Numbered from the stretch's first letter, positions 25,915-36,390 are shown. The stretch: 64,000 nucleotides of DNA from Colwellia sp. (GCA_022969175.1 JALJPB010000013.1:22079-86078), one strand, 5' to 3'. Translations and numbers: made by a program. The notes: generated from the letters alone by a model not told the origin.

Positions 25915-27057
25915 ATGAATAATTCATCAACCTCTATAAGCGGTACTAAAAAACAACGGTTACTATCAATTGATGCTCTGCGGGGCTTTGACATGATATG
26001 GATTTTAGGAGCTGAGGGTATATTTGCTGCACTATTTACGCTCACCGGCATTAATTTTTTTAGTCATGCTGCTGGGCAAATGTTACATAGCCCATGGCAC
26101 GGGTTTACCGCTTATGACTTGATTTTTCCACTATTCATTTTTCTATCTGGTGTTAGCCTTGGCATTGCCGGTAAGCCAATGACTTCTTATCCTGTTGAGC
26201 AACGACAACAAAAAATAAAGCATGCGTTTAAACGCCTATTTTTGTTAATTACGCTAGGTGTTTTATATAACCATGGTTGGGGTACAGGGATACCAGCAGA
26301 TCTTGATTCAGTACGTTTTGCCAGTGTATTAGGTCGCATTGGTATTGCTTGGTTTGTTGCTGCTCTGATCGTTTGGTTTGTCAGTATTCGAATGCAATGG
26401 TTGATTGCTGCAACTTTGTTATTAGGTTATTGGTTGTTGCTTGGTTTTGTCGATATTGGTGGTTATGGCGCAGGAAATTATAGCTCTACAGGCTCGTTAA
26501 ATGTATGGTTTGATCAAACTTTGTTACCTGGAGCTACCTATAAAAATCTGCCCTTGGATCCTGAAGGCTTGTTATCAAATTTATCCTCCATTGTTAATGC
26601 GCTATTAGGCGTTTTTGTTGGCCGACATATAATTCAACATCAGAACAATGCTAAACGATTATTAAGGGACCTGGTTGGATTTGGTAGTTTACTATTGGTA
26701 TTAGGGTATATCTGGGGTCTTGTTTTGCCAATCAATAAAACCTTATGGACCAGTTCATTTACCTTGGTTACTTGTGGTTACAGTGTTTTATTATTATCCC
26801 TGTTTTATTGGCTGATTGATGTATTGAAAATACAACGTTGGGCAGTATTTTTTGCTGTTATCGGCACCAATTCAATTATTGTCTATTTAGGCACGAGTAT
26901 ACTCAATTGGCAATACACCGCCCAAAGTCTATTTGGCGGCTTTATTATTGCAACACCAATTAGTTGGCAGCCTCTATTGCAAGTTATTCTTTTAGTTCTA
27001 ATACAGTGGTCATTGTTGTTTTGGCTATATCGCCGAAAAATTTTTATAAAAGTGTAA
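25915..27057 (+). CDS. Multi-pass membrane acyltransferase, NagX/HGSNAT-like (DUF5009)
   Basis: 380 residues with about ten hydrophobic helices. The N-terminal RLLSIDALRGFDMIWILG and LFPLFIFLSGVSLG motifs are those of the heparan-alpha-glucosaminide acetyltransferase/NagX family, which acetylates glucosamine across a membrane. In marine bacteria such genes often belong to chitin or N-acetylglucosamine use, but no such genes are adjacent. The ATG at 25915 is chosen over an in-frame TTG at 25900. Confidence 0.82.
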   Translation: MNNSSTSISGTKKQRLLSIDALRGFDMIWILGAEGIFAALFTLTGINFFSHAAGQMLHSPWHGFTAYDLIFPLFIFLSGVSLGIAGKPMTSYPVEQRQQKIKHAFKRLFLLITLGVLYNHGWGTGIPADLDSVRFASVLGRIGIAWFVAALIVWFVSIRMQWLIAATLLLGYWLLLGFVDIGGYGAGNYSSTGSLNVWFDQTLLPGATYKNLPLDPEGLLSNLSSIVNALLGVFVGRHIIQHQNNAKRLLRDLVGFGSLLLVLGYIWGLVLPINKTLWTSSFTLVTCGYSVLLLSLFYWLIDVLKIQRWAVFFAVIGTNSIIVYLGTSILNWQYTAQSLFGGFIIATPISWQPLLQVILLVLIQWSLLFWLYRRKIFIKV

Positions 27058-27315
27058 TAATTGGTGAAAAGCACTAACCTCTATTTATTTTCAGAGAATC
27101 GATGTGCTGCAAATGTCAATTGCAAATGATTGCCATTTACCATGTAAGTTGTTGTGTTTGTGTGTTTTATTTATCACTAAAATTATTATTTTTAATTAAT
27201 TGAAAACTCGGCGTGTATTTTGTAATAGACGGTTACATCTTTATTTATTTTGCTTACCTAAAATTAGGTATTATTCACAAAATAAGTACAAAACGTAACA
27301 TCCGAGGATTGAACC

Positions 27316-28527
27316 GTGATACGTAAAAAACAAATTATTATTCCTTTTATAGTGCTTGCGGCAGGTATTGGCGCATTTGTGGTATTTTCTGGAATGAAAA
27401 AACCACCTGAAGAAAAAGCTGAAGTTGATAATACACCTATTGTGTCTATAGAAGCGATTTCAGTTGAGCCAATGACATTACATGTTAATTCATACGGTAT
27501 AGTAAAACCAAAATATGAAACTGAGCTTGTTGCTCAAGTCAATGGTCAAATTGTTGAACTATCAGAAATATTTGTTCGTGGCGGTTTTGTTAAAAAAGGT
27601 CAGTTACTTGCTCGTATTGATCCCAATGATTATCAAGCGGCATTAATTGAAGCACAAGCGAGTATGGCATCGGCTCGTGCTGCGCTTGAAACTGAGCTTG
27701 CTCAAGGTAAAGTAGCTGAACGTGAATGGAAGCTTATTACCAATACCTCTCCTACTGAATTAAGTTTACGTAAACCTCAACTTGCTCAAGAACTTGCTCG
27801 TGTTAAGTCGGCACAAGCATCAGTGCTTCGAGCTGAACGTAACCTTGAAAGAACTAGAGTAGTCGCACCATATGATGCATTGATTGAATCAAGAAGTATT
27901 GGTTTGGGCTCATTTGTTGGTATTGGCAATAATATTGGTAAGTTACTTGGTACGGGTGTAGCGGAAATACGCTTACCTGTTGCGGATAATCAATTACAGT
28001 TTTTGATTGCTCAGGGTGAAAATGCTCAAGTTAACTTGCATGGTGTTTATGCAGGGAAAGATATTCAATGGCAAGCAAAAATTGTCCGTGGCGAAGGTGT
28101 TATTGATAACAAAAGTAGAATGAGTTATTTGGTCGCTGAAGTAAGTGACCCTTATGGCTTGAATGTTAATAATGAAATTACCCCACTGCGTTATGGCAGT
28201 TATGTTACCGCTAAAATAGTGGGTATTGAAATTGCCAGTGCTAGTATTGTACCGCGTTATTTAGTTGATAATGGCCGTGTGGCTATTTTAGATAGCGAAT
28301 CTAAATTACATTACGCTGATATTGATATTGTTCGTCAAGACGGCAAAAATGTCATTGTTAAACATGGTTTGTTAGATGGAGACCAACTAATTGTTTCTGC
28401 TCTAGACTACCCTGTTGATGGTATGAAGTTAGCGTTGATTGGTGATAAAAAAGAGTCTGATGAAGAAGTAGAACAAGAAAATACTGATACCCAAGTTGCC
28501 CTTAATGACAGTGTATCAGAGGAGTAA
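27316..28527 (+). CDS. RND efflux periplasmic adaptor subunit
   Basis: Membrane fusion protein of 403 residues with an N-terminal membrane anchor (about 8-27), a lipoyl/barrel-sandwich domain split around a helical hairpin, and a beta-barrel domain. Typical segments are FVKKGQLLARIDPNDY and RTRVVAPYDALI. It starts with GTG, supported by GAGGA nine bases before. Three bases separate its stop from the pump gene, so the two form an operon. The acidic C-terminal tail is rich in Glu and Asp. The substrate cannot be told from sequence. Confidence 0.92.
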   Translation: MIRKKQIIIPFIVLAAGIGAFVVFSGMKKPPEEKAEVDNTPIVSIEAISVEPMTLHVNSYGIVKPKYETELVAQVNGQIVELSEIFVRGGFVKKGQLLARIDPNDYQAALIEAQASMASARAALETELAQGKVAEREWKLITNTSPTELSLRKPQLAQELARVKSAQASVLRAERNLERTRVVAPYDALIESRSIGLGSFVGIGNNIGKLLGTGVAEIRLPVADNQLQFLIAQGENAQVNLHGVYAGKDIQWQAKIVRGEGVIDNKSRMSYLVAEVSDPYGLNVNNEITPLRYGSYVTAKIVGIEIASASIVPRYLVDNGRVAILDSESKLHYADIDIVRQDGKNVIVKHGLLDGDQLIVSALDYPVDGMKLALIGDKKESDEEVEQENTDTQVALNDSVSEE

Positions 28528-28530
28528 CAT

Positions 28531-31500
28531 ATGACTGATTTATCAACTAAGTCAAAAGCTGAAATTGACGAAACTATAGATACTCATAAAGGTATTATTG
28601 CTTGGTTTGCACGTAATAGTATTGCAGCTAACTTATTAATGATCTTTATTTTAGTGGGTGGATTTTTAACGATTCAAACCATTAATAAACAAATGTTTCC
28701 TCAAATTAAAATTAATTGGATCTCTTACGCTGCACCTTACCCAGGAGCTGCGCCACAAGAAGTGGAAGAGGGTATTACCATTAAAATTGAGGAAGCATTA
28801 GAAACGGTACAAGGTTTAAAACGGGTTATTACCTATTCAAATCGTGGTTTTTCCAATGGCTGGTTTGAAGTCGATCTTGATTATGATCCGCAAGTAGTTT
28901 TAGAAGAAGTAAAGTCAGCTATTGACTCTATACCGAGCTTTCCTGATGGCATGGAGCGAATTAAGGTTGAGCGAGAGAAGTTTCGCCAAGAAGTTATGTA
29001 TATCAGTTTATATGGCGACTTAACCTATGGTGAGCTGAAAGAGTTAGGTCGTAAAATTCATAATGAAATTCAACAACTACCTTATATTAACATTTCTGAA
29101 TTACACAGTGGTTTAGGTTATGAAATTTCCATTGAAGTCAGTAAAGATAAATTAAGGGAATATGGCTTGGGCTTTAATGATATCGCTCGCGCTGTTCGTA
29201 GCTATTCTCGAAATATGTCAGCAGGGCAGATTCGTGCTGAAAATGGCTATATCAATTTACGGGTTGAAAACCAAGCTTACCGTGGTCATGAGTTTGAACA
29301 GATTCCAGTAGTTACCCTTGAAGATGGCACCAAAATATTGTTAGGGGATATCGCTACTATTGTTGATGGTTTTGAAGAAGGCTTACAACATTCTAAATTT
29401 AATGGCAAAAATTCGGTAACCCTATTTATTGGCGCCGCTGATAATCAAAGCATCACTGATATAGCTAAAGTTGTCAAAAAATATGTCGATGACAAAGCTG
29501 AAGTATTACCTCAAGGAGTGAAGTTAGAAACTTGGGTTGATATGACTTATTACCTTGAAGGCCGCTTAAACATGATGGTCGACAACATGCAAAGTGGTGC
29601 GGTATTGGTCTTTTTAATGTTGGCGCTATTTTTACGTGTTCGTTTAGCTTTTTGGGTGATGATGGGTTTACCCGTGTGTTTCTTAGGTACTTTATTAGTG
29701 ATGCCGATGGACTTTATTGGTGTCACCATTAATGTTATTAGTTTATTCGCCTTTATTTTAGTACTGGGTATTGTCGTTGATGACGCTATCGTCATGGGAG
29801 AAAGTGCTCATGACGAAATAGAAGAGCATGGACATAGTACTGAAAGTGTAATTCGAGGTGTTAAACGTGTTGCTATGCCGGCTACCTTTGGCGTATTAAC
29901 GACCATTGCGGTATTTTTACCCTTCTTGTTTGGTGATGGTCCATCAGCTGCTTTTGGCAAAGCGATTGGTTCTGTTGTCGTGCTTTGTTTGATTTTCTCA
30001 TTGATTGAATCAAAACTTATTTTGCCAGCGCATTTGGTTAAAATGAAAATCAAAGAGTTTAATCCAAAAAATCCTATTGATAGAGTCCGTCGAGCAGTTG
30101 ATACCCAGTTAAAACGCTTTATTGAAAATATCTATAGCCCAGGTTTAGCTGTCTGTGTTGAATATCGTTACGCAGTATTAATGTTCTTTGTTAGCTTGAT
30201 GTTAGTAAGTGCGGGCTTGTTCAGTGGTGGTTTTGTCCGTTTTGTGGGCCAACCCAAAATCCCTCATGATTTTCCTCGTATTAGTATAGAAATGAATGTT
30301 GATGCCTCAGAAAAATCGACATTAGATACTTTATTAAAACTTGAAAACATTATCTATAAAGTGGATAAAGATATTGAAGCAAAATACGGCAGTTCAATGA
30401 TCTCAGATATGCAGGTTGACTTACGTAGCCGCATTAATGGCCAAGTAATGGTTAAATTGGTTGTTCCTGAACTTAGGCCAATTGATACCTTTGAATTAGC
30501 CGATATGTGGCGCGCGGCAATTCCTAATTACCCAGGCGTTAAATCGTTAACTATCAGTGATAATTTGTTTGGTGGTGGTCGTGATGATGGTGATATTGCT
30601 TTTAGATTAGAAAGTCAAAGTGATGCCCAATTACTTGGTGCGGCAAAAGAGTTAAAAGCTAAACTTAACTCGTTAAAAGGTATTGGTGATGTTAATGATA
30701 GCCGTCAAACTAGCGCGAAAGAAGTGCAATTTGAGCTTAAGCCTTTGGCTTATAGTATGGGCTTAACACTTGCTGATATTGCGTCACAAGTGAGCTACAG
30801 TTTCTATGGTTTAGAAGCTCAACGTATTTTACGTGACAGTGAAGAAATAAAAGTAATGGTACGTTATCCACTTGAGCAACGTAGTTCAGTAGGTCATGTT
30901 GATGATGTATTGATCAAGGCGCCAAATGGAGCTGAGTTACCATTATCTGAACTCGCCGAGATTATCTTACAAGATGGTGTTACTCGCATTCGTCGTGAAA
31001 ACGGTAACCGTACGATAAACGTTTGGGCAAGTGTTGATGCTGAGCAAGTAGAACCGTTTAAAGTGGCTAAGGACATTCGTGATAACTTTATACCTGAGCT
31101 ATTAAGAAAGTTTCCACAAGTAAAAAGCCAAGTATCTGGACGTATTCAAGAAGAAATGGACAGTGCTGATGATTCATTACGTGATTTTGTTATCTCTCTA
31201 ATGGTTATTTTCTCACTACTTGCTATACCGCTTAAATCATATTCACAAGCGATTATGATAATGATAGTTATACCATTTGGTGTAATTGGTGCGGTATTTG
31301 GCCATTTCATGCTAGGCATGGACTTAAGTGCTTTATCGGTTATGGGCATCTTAGCTGCATCAGGTGTGGTGGTGAATGACTCACTTGTTATGGTCGATTA
31401 TGTGAATAGAGCGCGAAAACGTGGAGAGCGTTTAAAAGATGCAGTAATGCATGCCGGAGCAAAGCGTTTTAGAGCCATTTTACTGACCTCACTAACTACC

Positions 31501-31737
31501 TTTATCGGTTTAGCACCCATTATCTTTTTTGAGACCAGCGCACAAGCAAAAATTGTTATTCCAATGGCGGTATCCTTATCGTTTGGAGTATTATTTGCCA
31601 CTATTGTGACGTTAGTGCTTATCCCTTGTTTGTATCTTATTATTGAAGACTTAAGAAAAGTATTTACTCGTAAGAAGAAACCACAAGAGTTATTACCAAA
31701 CGATTTAGATAGTGCGGTTAAAGACGTTACTTTTTAA
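28531..31737 (+). CDS. RND-family efflux permease
   Basis: 1068-residue inner-membrane pump of the AcrB/MexF superfamily, with twelve predicted membrane helices and two large periplasmic loops. Proton-relay acids occur in helix 4 (LGIVVDDAIVMGE). Near the N-terminus it has FPQIKINWISYAAPYPGA, as in many HAE-type transporters of marine bacteria. No outer-membrane TolC-type gene follows, so an outer channel must be shared with other systems. It ends just before a strong terminator. Confidence 0.92.
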   Translation: MTDLSTKSKAEIDETIDTHKGIIAWFARNSIAANLLMIFILVGGFLTIQTINKQMFPQIKINWISYAAPYPGAAPQEVEEGITIKIEEALETVQGLKRVITYSNRGFSNGWFEVDLDYDPQVVLEEVKSAIDSIPSFPDGMERIKVEREKFRQEVMYISLYGDLTYGELKELGRKIHNEIQQLPYINISELHSGLGYEISIEVSKDKLREYGLGFNDIARAVRSYSRNMSAGQIRAENGYINLRVENQAYRGHEFEQIPVVTLEDGTKILLGDIATIVDGFEEGLQHSKFNGKNSVTLFIGAADNQSITDIAKVVKKYVDDKAEVLPQGVKLETWVDMTYYLEGRLNMMVDNMQSGAVLVFLMLALFLRVRLAFWVMMGLPVCFLGTLLVMPMDFIGVTINVISLFAFILVLGIVVDDAIVMGESAHDEIEEHGHSTESVIRGVKRVAMPATFGVLTTIAVFLPFLFGDGPSAAFGKAIGSVVVLCLIFSLIESKLILPAHLVKMKIKEFNPKNPIDRVRRAVDTQLKRFIENIYSPGLAVCVEYRYAVLMFFVSLMLVSAGLFSGGFVRFVGQPKIPHDFPRISIEMNVDASEKSTLDTLLKLENIIYKVDKDIEAKYGSSMISDMQVDLRSRINGQVMVKLVVPELRPIDTFELADMWRAAIPNYPGVKSLTISDNLFGGGRDDGDIAFRLESQSDAQLLGAAKELKAKLNSLKGIGDVNDSRQTSAKEVQFELKPLAYSMGLTLADIASQVSYSFYGLEAQRILRDSEEIKVMVRYPLEQRSSVGHVDDVLIKAPNGAELPLSELAEIILQDGVTRIRRENGNRTINVWASVDAEQVEPFKVAKDIRDNFIPELLRKFPQVKSQVSGRIQEEMDSADDSLRDFVISLMVIFSLLAIPLKSYSQAIMIMIVIPFGVIGAVFGHFMLGMDLSALSVMGILAASGVVVNDSLVMVDYVNRARKRGERLKDAVMHAGAKRFRAILLTSLTTFIGLAPIIFFETSAQAKIVIPMAVSLSFGVLFATIVTLVLIPCLYLIIEDLRKVFTRKKKPQELLPNDLDSAVKDVTF

Positions 31738-31762
31738 CTAAGTATCTCAGTTCAAGTGTTAT

Positions 31763-31790
31763 AAAAAGCCATCACTACGATGGCTTTTTT
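31763..31790 (+). terminator. Rho-independent terminator after the RND operon
   Basis: AAAAAGCCATC and GATGGCTTTTTT pair around a short ACTAC loop. Copy 1 of the dispersed repeat begins directly downstream. Confidence 0.88.
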
Positions 31791-31797
31791 ATATTCA

Positions 31798-31845
31798 TGG
31801 ATGAATCAGATGTCGCGGTGCCAAGGATGGTAAAGAGCGACGATT
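31798..31845. repeat. Dispersed repeat, copy 1
   Basis: GGATGAATCAGATGTCGCGG followed by GTGCCAAGGATGGTAAAGAG and CGACGAT. It is about 90% identical to copies 2 and 3 at 48488 and 48587. The core TGTCGC...GCGACGA can form a stem around an inner TGCCA/TGG element. It sits directly after a terminator. Confidence 0.85.
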
Positions 31846-31954
31846 GCTTAAATAATACTGATTACATTTAATTGCAAAAAACAGCATTTTAACGATTGAT
31901 TTTTTTTGAATTTAGGTGGATTATGAAGGTGAAGATAACAACAGAGGTAAGATT

Positions 31955-32293
31955 ATGAAAATACAAATTTCCGGACACCATGTAGAAATTACTGAAGGTA
32001 TTAAACAAGCAATTGAAAATAAATTTGCTAAAATCTCTAAGCATTATCCAAGCCTAATGACCCTCAATTCAACTATTACAGTAGAGCCGCATCTACAAAA
32101 ATTTGAGGTTACCACCAATTATGAGGGAGTGAATGTTACCGTTAACGCTTCAGATAAAAAACTCTATAGCGCCATCGCCAGTGCAGCTAAAAAAATGCAA
32201 GTTGCTTTAGCAAAACGTAAAGGAGTATTAACTGCTAAGATTAATGCGAAATATGTTGTTCAGCAGTCAGACCCTTATCAATTAGCGTCTTAA
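31955..32293 (+). CDS. hpf: Ribosome hibernation factor, HPF/RaiA family
   Basis: 112 residues with the short HPF/YfiA fold: MKIQISGHHVEITEGIKQAI, then KFAKISKHYP and YSAIASAAKKMQVAL. Such proteins bind the 30S decoding centre and hold ribosomes inactive in stationary phase. The length lies near RaiA (113), while the N-terminus is closer to HPF, so the exact paralogue is open. The ATG at 31955 has an AGAGGTAAG ribosome site; the in-frame ATG at 31916 is not favoured. It stands alone, not next to rpoN. Confidence 0.88.
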   Translation: MKIQISGHHVEITEGIKQAIENKFAKISKHYPSLMTLNSTITVEPHLQKFEVTTNYEGVNVTVNASDKKLYSAIASAAKKMQVALAKRKGVLTAKINAKYVVQQSDPYQLAS

Positions 32294-32324
32294 TTCCACT
32301 CTCCAAACTTTAATTCTCATATAC

Positions 32325-32349
32325 AAAAGGCTGCATCTGCAGCCTTTTT
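32325..32349. terminator. Bidirectional terminator
   Basis: AAAAGGCTGCA and TGCAGCCTTTTT form an 11-bp stem, between the converging hpf and oxygenase genes. Confidence 0.88.
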
Positions 32350-32366
32350 GTTCCTTGAACAATAGT

Positions 32367-33206
32367 TTATTTTACACCAAGCTCTTTTAATCTTTCGAGT
32401 AAATAGCTTTGTTGAGTATGCTTTTCTGATAGTTTTACTTCACTGCGAGGGTGTAAAAACAATGGCAGTGAAATCCTTGGTTTTTGACTGTTTTCACCGG
32501 TTGGGTTAATTACCCTATGGCTGGTTGATGGAAAATAACCCGATGATGCTTCTTGTAACATATCGCCAATATTAATAATTAAATTACCAAAATCTGCGGG
32601 TACATCTAACCAACTACCGTCTTGTTGTTGAACCTGTAGACCTGGTTCATTTGCAGCGGGTAATATCGTTAATAAGTTAATATCTTCATGGGCCGCAGCT
32701 CTGATTGCCCCTATTTCCTCATTTCCCGTTAATGGCGGATAATGTAACACCCTAAGTAATGTATTAGGGGTGTTTTTGATCATTTGTGATAAGGGTTCAG
32801 AATAGCCTTTAGCAATCTCACTTGGGCTATATTGTTCAACCCAGTCGAGTAATTGGGCCGCAAGGTTTGATGCCAGTTGATAATAACTTAATATTTCATC
32901 TTTAAGTGAGTCAGGAATACGCCCCCAAGGGTATACGTGGTAATACTCCTTAATATCTTTTTGGGTATGACCTTTTGCTATTTCTGATATTTCGCTAGCA
33001 AAATAACCATCTTGCTTTTCTGGATCAAAAGCAAAGTTATTTTTGTCAGAACTATTAAAAAAAGCTTCCCAATTTTTATAAATCGATTCAACTAACGATT
33101 GCTTGACGGGGTGATTAATTAGCACGCCAAACCCTGTTTCTCTAAGACTTTGTACAAAACGCTGGGGGGCATCTTCGCTGTTATAATCGACAACTTGAAC
33201 TTGCAT
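32367..33206 (-). CDS. 2-oxoglutarate/Fe(II)-dependent dioxygenase (isopenicillin N synthase-like)
   Basis: 279 cytoplasmic residues of the IPNS/plant dioxygenase superfamily. The iron ligands are visible as H-x-D in AAHEDINLL and the distal His in TSHRVINP. The 2-oxoglutarate-binding Arg lies in KPRISLPLF. Substrate unknown; similar proteins are frequent in gammaproteobacteria and have no settled role. Confidence 0.88.
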   Translation of the reverse strand: MQVQVVDYNSEDAPQRFVQSLRETGFGVLINHPVKQSLVESIYKNWEAFFNSSDKNNFAFDPEKQDGYFASEISEIAKGHTQKDIKEYYHVYPWGRIPDSLKDEILSYYQLASNLAAQLLDWVEQYSPSEIAKGYSEPLSQMIKNTPNTLLRVLHYPPLTGNEEIGAIRAAAHEDINLLTILPAANEPGLQVQQQDGSWLDVPADFGNLIINIGDMLQEASSGYFPSTSHRVINPTGENSQKPRISLPLFLHPRSEVKLSEKHTQQSYLLERLKELGVK

Positions 33207-33395
33207 ACTGAACCTATTAAATAGCTGTTTTAAAATTTATGAAAGCTAATTTTACTCTCTTCTAGAGATTGGGCAATACTATCTGTTAGAAACAAATAAC
33301 TTTCGTCATTGAATTTAGCTGTTTATAATGCCGATACAACTATCAGTTGCACCGATAGATGTAACAATTAAATTAATAAAAAGTGAATAACAACA

Positions 33396-33695
33396 ATGAA
33401 AAAACTATTTTTTATCGCTTTACCTTTAGTCATTACTTTAGCTGCTTGTTCATCATCTGATGATGTCTGTGAGGATATCACTTTAGCGTCTGAGCAAATT
33501 CAAGATTGCCAATATCTTCAACGACAAATTACCAGTGCTAAAGGACAACCTCTAGTGCGTACTGAATTAGAGCGTAGATATCAACAAGATTGTATCGATA
33601 TTCGTTATTATAGGGATAGTCAACAAGCTGCTATTTGTGGAAATAAGCATAAATTAGATGAGATTAGGGAAGAATTAAAAAAAGAAGAGAACTAA
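33396..33695 (+). CDS. Small lipoprotein of unknown function
   Basis: 99 residues with a signal peptide and a lipobox LAAC (Cys18), so it should be anchored by lipid in the outer or inner membrane. The mature part is charged, has several cysteines (Cys25, about 38, 67 and 80) and a helical Glu/Lys-rich end. It stands alone between the oxygenase and the GGDEF-EAL gene. No known domain recognised. Confidence 0.72.
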   Translation: MKKLFFIALPLVITLAACSSSDDVCEDITLASEQIQDCQYLQRQITSAKGQPLVRTELERRYQQDCIDIRYYRDSQQAAICGNKHKLDEIREELKKEEN

Positions 33696-33795
33696 AATCT
33701 ATCGATAAGATTCTCTTATTAACTAGATATTTTTTACATTAGCCGTCATTATAAAGAGAGTAACTAACTTTATTTATGATGTAAAAGTACTTGGT

Positions 33796-36390
33796 ATGGC
33801 CAATTATTTAAAAGAAAGTAGTACAGGTATTCAGCAAAAAAACAGTGCTGACAATGCTATTTCTTCTGTTGAAGAAATAGCAAAGCTTCAACTTGAGCTT
33901 AAAAACTTAGCAGCAAGGCATACCGCCTTATTTAAACTCAACCAATTATCCCACGATTGCCTTACCCTCGAAGAATTCTTTCCTCAAGTTCATGCGGTTA
34001 TTGCTTCATTAATTACTGCGCCCAATTTCTTTATCGTGATGTATGAGCAAACTTTTTCTACACTAGAGTTTGTTTATTCTGTAGACGAAAATGATGATTA
34101 CCCCGATGGTCCGGTGGACTATGAACGATATAAAGGCTCATTAACTCATTTGGTCATTGAGTCTGGACAAGCCTTATTAGCTACACCTGAAATAATTTCA
34201 CGCTTATCTGATGAAAAGTTAGTGATAGAACACGGTACTTCTGGACTGGATTGGTTAGGTGTTCCCTTGATAAATGATGGTTTAGTTATCGGTGTTATGG
34301 TGGTGCAAAGCTATAATGAACATACTCGTTATCAAGACGAGGATTTAAACTTATTAACTTTTGCTGCTCAACACCTCGTGACCGCTATGACTCGACTAGA
34401 GGATCATCAGCGCTTACAAAGTGCTGTTAATGCCAGAACTCGGGAGTTAATGGAACAAATACGAGATCGTGAACGTTCTGATTTGTTACAAGAGTCGTTA
34501 TTCAAAATATCTGAACTAACCAATGACGCTAGTTTAGATATTGATGAATTTTATCATCAAGTTCATAATATTGTTGGTCAAATGCTTAATGCAACGAACT
34601 TTTTTATCGTTAAATATGATCAAGAAAGTGAAACGGCTGAGTTTGTTTATCAAGTAGATGAATATGAAGAGATTGTAAAATACCTATCACCTAGAAAACT
34701 CTCAAACTTGTTTTGTGATTATGTTATTCGAAAAGGGGAAACGGTTTTATTAGACTATCAACAAATGTTGGCTCTTTATCAACAAGGTATAACCGCTAAA
34801 CCGTCAAGTGAAAGTCATTCGTGGCTAGGTGTACCATTAATATACTTTAAAGAAGTTATTGGCGTTATGGTCATTCAAAGTTACCAGTCTAATATTACTT
34901 TTTCACAGCAAGATGCTGAGCTGCTTAATTTTGTCTCACAACATGTTTCAACGGCAATTAAACGGCGTGAAGCTATTGAATATGAGCGTCAAAGTCATGA
35001 GTTATTAGAGCAACAGGTAAAATTACGAACAGTTGCATTAGAAGATGAAATAATACAGCGAAAAAGGGTTGAAACCCAGTTAAAGCATACCGCTTCTCAC
35101 GATAGCTTAACGGGCTTACCTAATCGAATGGTGTTTATAGATTTGCTTAATCATGCAATCGCCACTAATAAACGTAAGCCAGATTTACAGTTTGCTATTT
35201 TGTTTCTTGATTTAGACCGTTTCAAAGTTGTTAATGATAGTTTAGGGCACCATGCTGGCGATTTATTATTAAAAATTGTAGCTCGAGAGCTTACTGAAAT
35301 AGTAAGAGGTAAGGATACTGTTGCAAGGCTAGGTGGTGATGAGTTTGTAATTCTAGTTGAAGACCTAGAAAACAATAATGAAGCTTTTGAAGTTGCCCAG
35401 CGCATCACTGAATTTTTAAAACAGCCATTTACTATTGATAACCAACTTGTTTTTATTGGTACTAGTATTGGTATTTTATTTAGTGATGCCAGATATGAAA
35501 ACGCCAATACTATGCTCCGTGATGCTGATACTGCGATGTATCATGCAAAAGATAATGGTAAGGGTCGTTATGAAGTTTTTGATGGCAGTATGCATAACAA
35601 GGTCCAAAATGCTTTATCACTAGAAGCAGATCTTAGAGAAGCGATTGAATGGCAAGAGTTTATTCCTTATTTTCAGCCGATATTAAAACTCAGTAATAAT
35701 CAAATCATGGGTTTTGAAGCGTTAGCTCGTTGGCACAGCACTAAACGTGGGCTTGTTTACCCTAACGATTTTATTCCGTTAGCAGAAGATACTAATCTAG
35801 TTTTGGCGATAGATTTACAAATATTAGAGAAGTCGTGTTTACAACTTAAAAAATGGCAAGAGCAACTTGGCAGGAATAATTTGTATGTCAGCTGTAATTT
35901 ATTTTGTAAACATTTTTTTAGTACCACTTTACCTGATGATATTAATAATATTTTAGTTAAGGTAGGTTTAGCTCCTAAAAATTTACGTATAGAAATTACC
36001 GAGCGTGCTTTGATGGAAAATAGCGATGTTGTCCTGGGTAATATGAAAGCACTTAAACATTTAGGTATTAAGATATTACTGGACGATTTTGGCACAGGTT
36101 ATTCGAGTTTAAGTTATTTACATCGCTTTCCCATCGATGTGCTTAAAATTGATCGTTCATTTATCACTAATGTCCATGAACATGAAAATAATCGAGCGAT
36201 AATCAAAACTATTATTGATTTAGCTACGAACTTGCAAATGAGTACTATCGGTGAAGGTATTGAAAACATTGCAGATGCTGAATTATTGCAACAGTTAGAT
36301 TGTCTTTATGGTCAAGGATATTTTTATGCTAAACCTATGCCTGCAGAGCAAGCGTTAGACTTTATTCAAAGAAGCAATCTTTTAGAATAG
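33796..36390 (+). CDS. GAF-GAF-GGDEF-EAL bifunctional c-di-GMP enzyme
   Basis: 864 residues without a membrane segment. Two GAF domains (about 40-200 and 235-395) share the SHSWLGVPLI/SGLDWLGVPL motif and are linked by coiled coils. A GGDEF domain (about 430-595) has the intact RLGGDEFVILVE motif. An EAL domain (about 605-860) has GFEALARW and the catalytic loop DDFGTGYSSLSYL. Both active sites look complete, so it could make and break c-di-GMP under control of the GAF ligands. Confidence 0.93.
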   Translation: MANYLKESSTGIQQKNSADNAISSVEEIAKLQLELKNLAARHTALFKLNQLSHDCLTLEEFFPQVHAVIASLITAPNFFIVMYEQTFSTLEFVYSVDENDDYPDGPVDYERYKGSLTHLVIESGQALLATPEIISRLSDEKLVIEHGTSGLDWLGVPLINDGLVIGVMVVQSYNEHTRYQDEDLNLLTFAAQHLVTAMTRLEDHQRLQSAVNARTRELMEQIRDRERSDLLQESLFKISELTNDASLDIDEFYHQVHNIVGQMLNATNFFIVKYDQESETAEFVYQVDEYEEIVKYLSPRKLSNLFCDYVIRKGETVLLDYQQMLALYQQGITAKPSSESHSWLGVPLIYFKEVIGVMVIQSYQSNITFSQQDAELLNFVSQHVSTAIKRREAIEYERQSHELLEQQVKLRTVALEDEIIQRKRVETQLKHTASHDSLTGLPNRMVFIDLLNHAIATNKRKPDLQFAILFLDLDRFKVVNDSLGHHAGDLLLKIVARELTEIVRGKDTVARLGGDEFVILVEDLENNNEAFEVAQRITEFLKQPFTIDNQLVFIGTSIGILFSDARYENANTMLRDADTAMYHAKDNGKGRYEVFDGSMHNKVQNALSLEADLREAIEWQEFIPYFQPILKLSNNQIMGFEALARWHSTKRGLVYPNDFIPLAEDTNLVLAIDLQILEKSCLQLKKWQEQLGRNNLYVSCNLFCKHFFSTTLPDDINNILVKVGLAPKNLRIEITERALMENSDVVLGNMKALKHLGIKILLDDFGTGYSSLSYLHRFPIDVLKIDRSFITNVHEHENNRAIIKTIIDLATNLQMSTIGEGIENIADAELLQQLDCLYGQGYFYAKPMPAEQALDFIQRSNLLE

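Noticed and set aside
28531..31737. Several minus-strand open frames in the RND pump gene (29550-31601)
   Set aside because: Shadows of the pump coding frame without start signals or family features.
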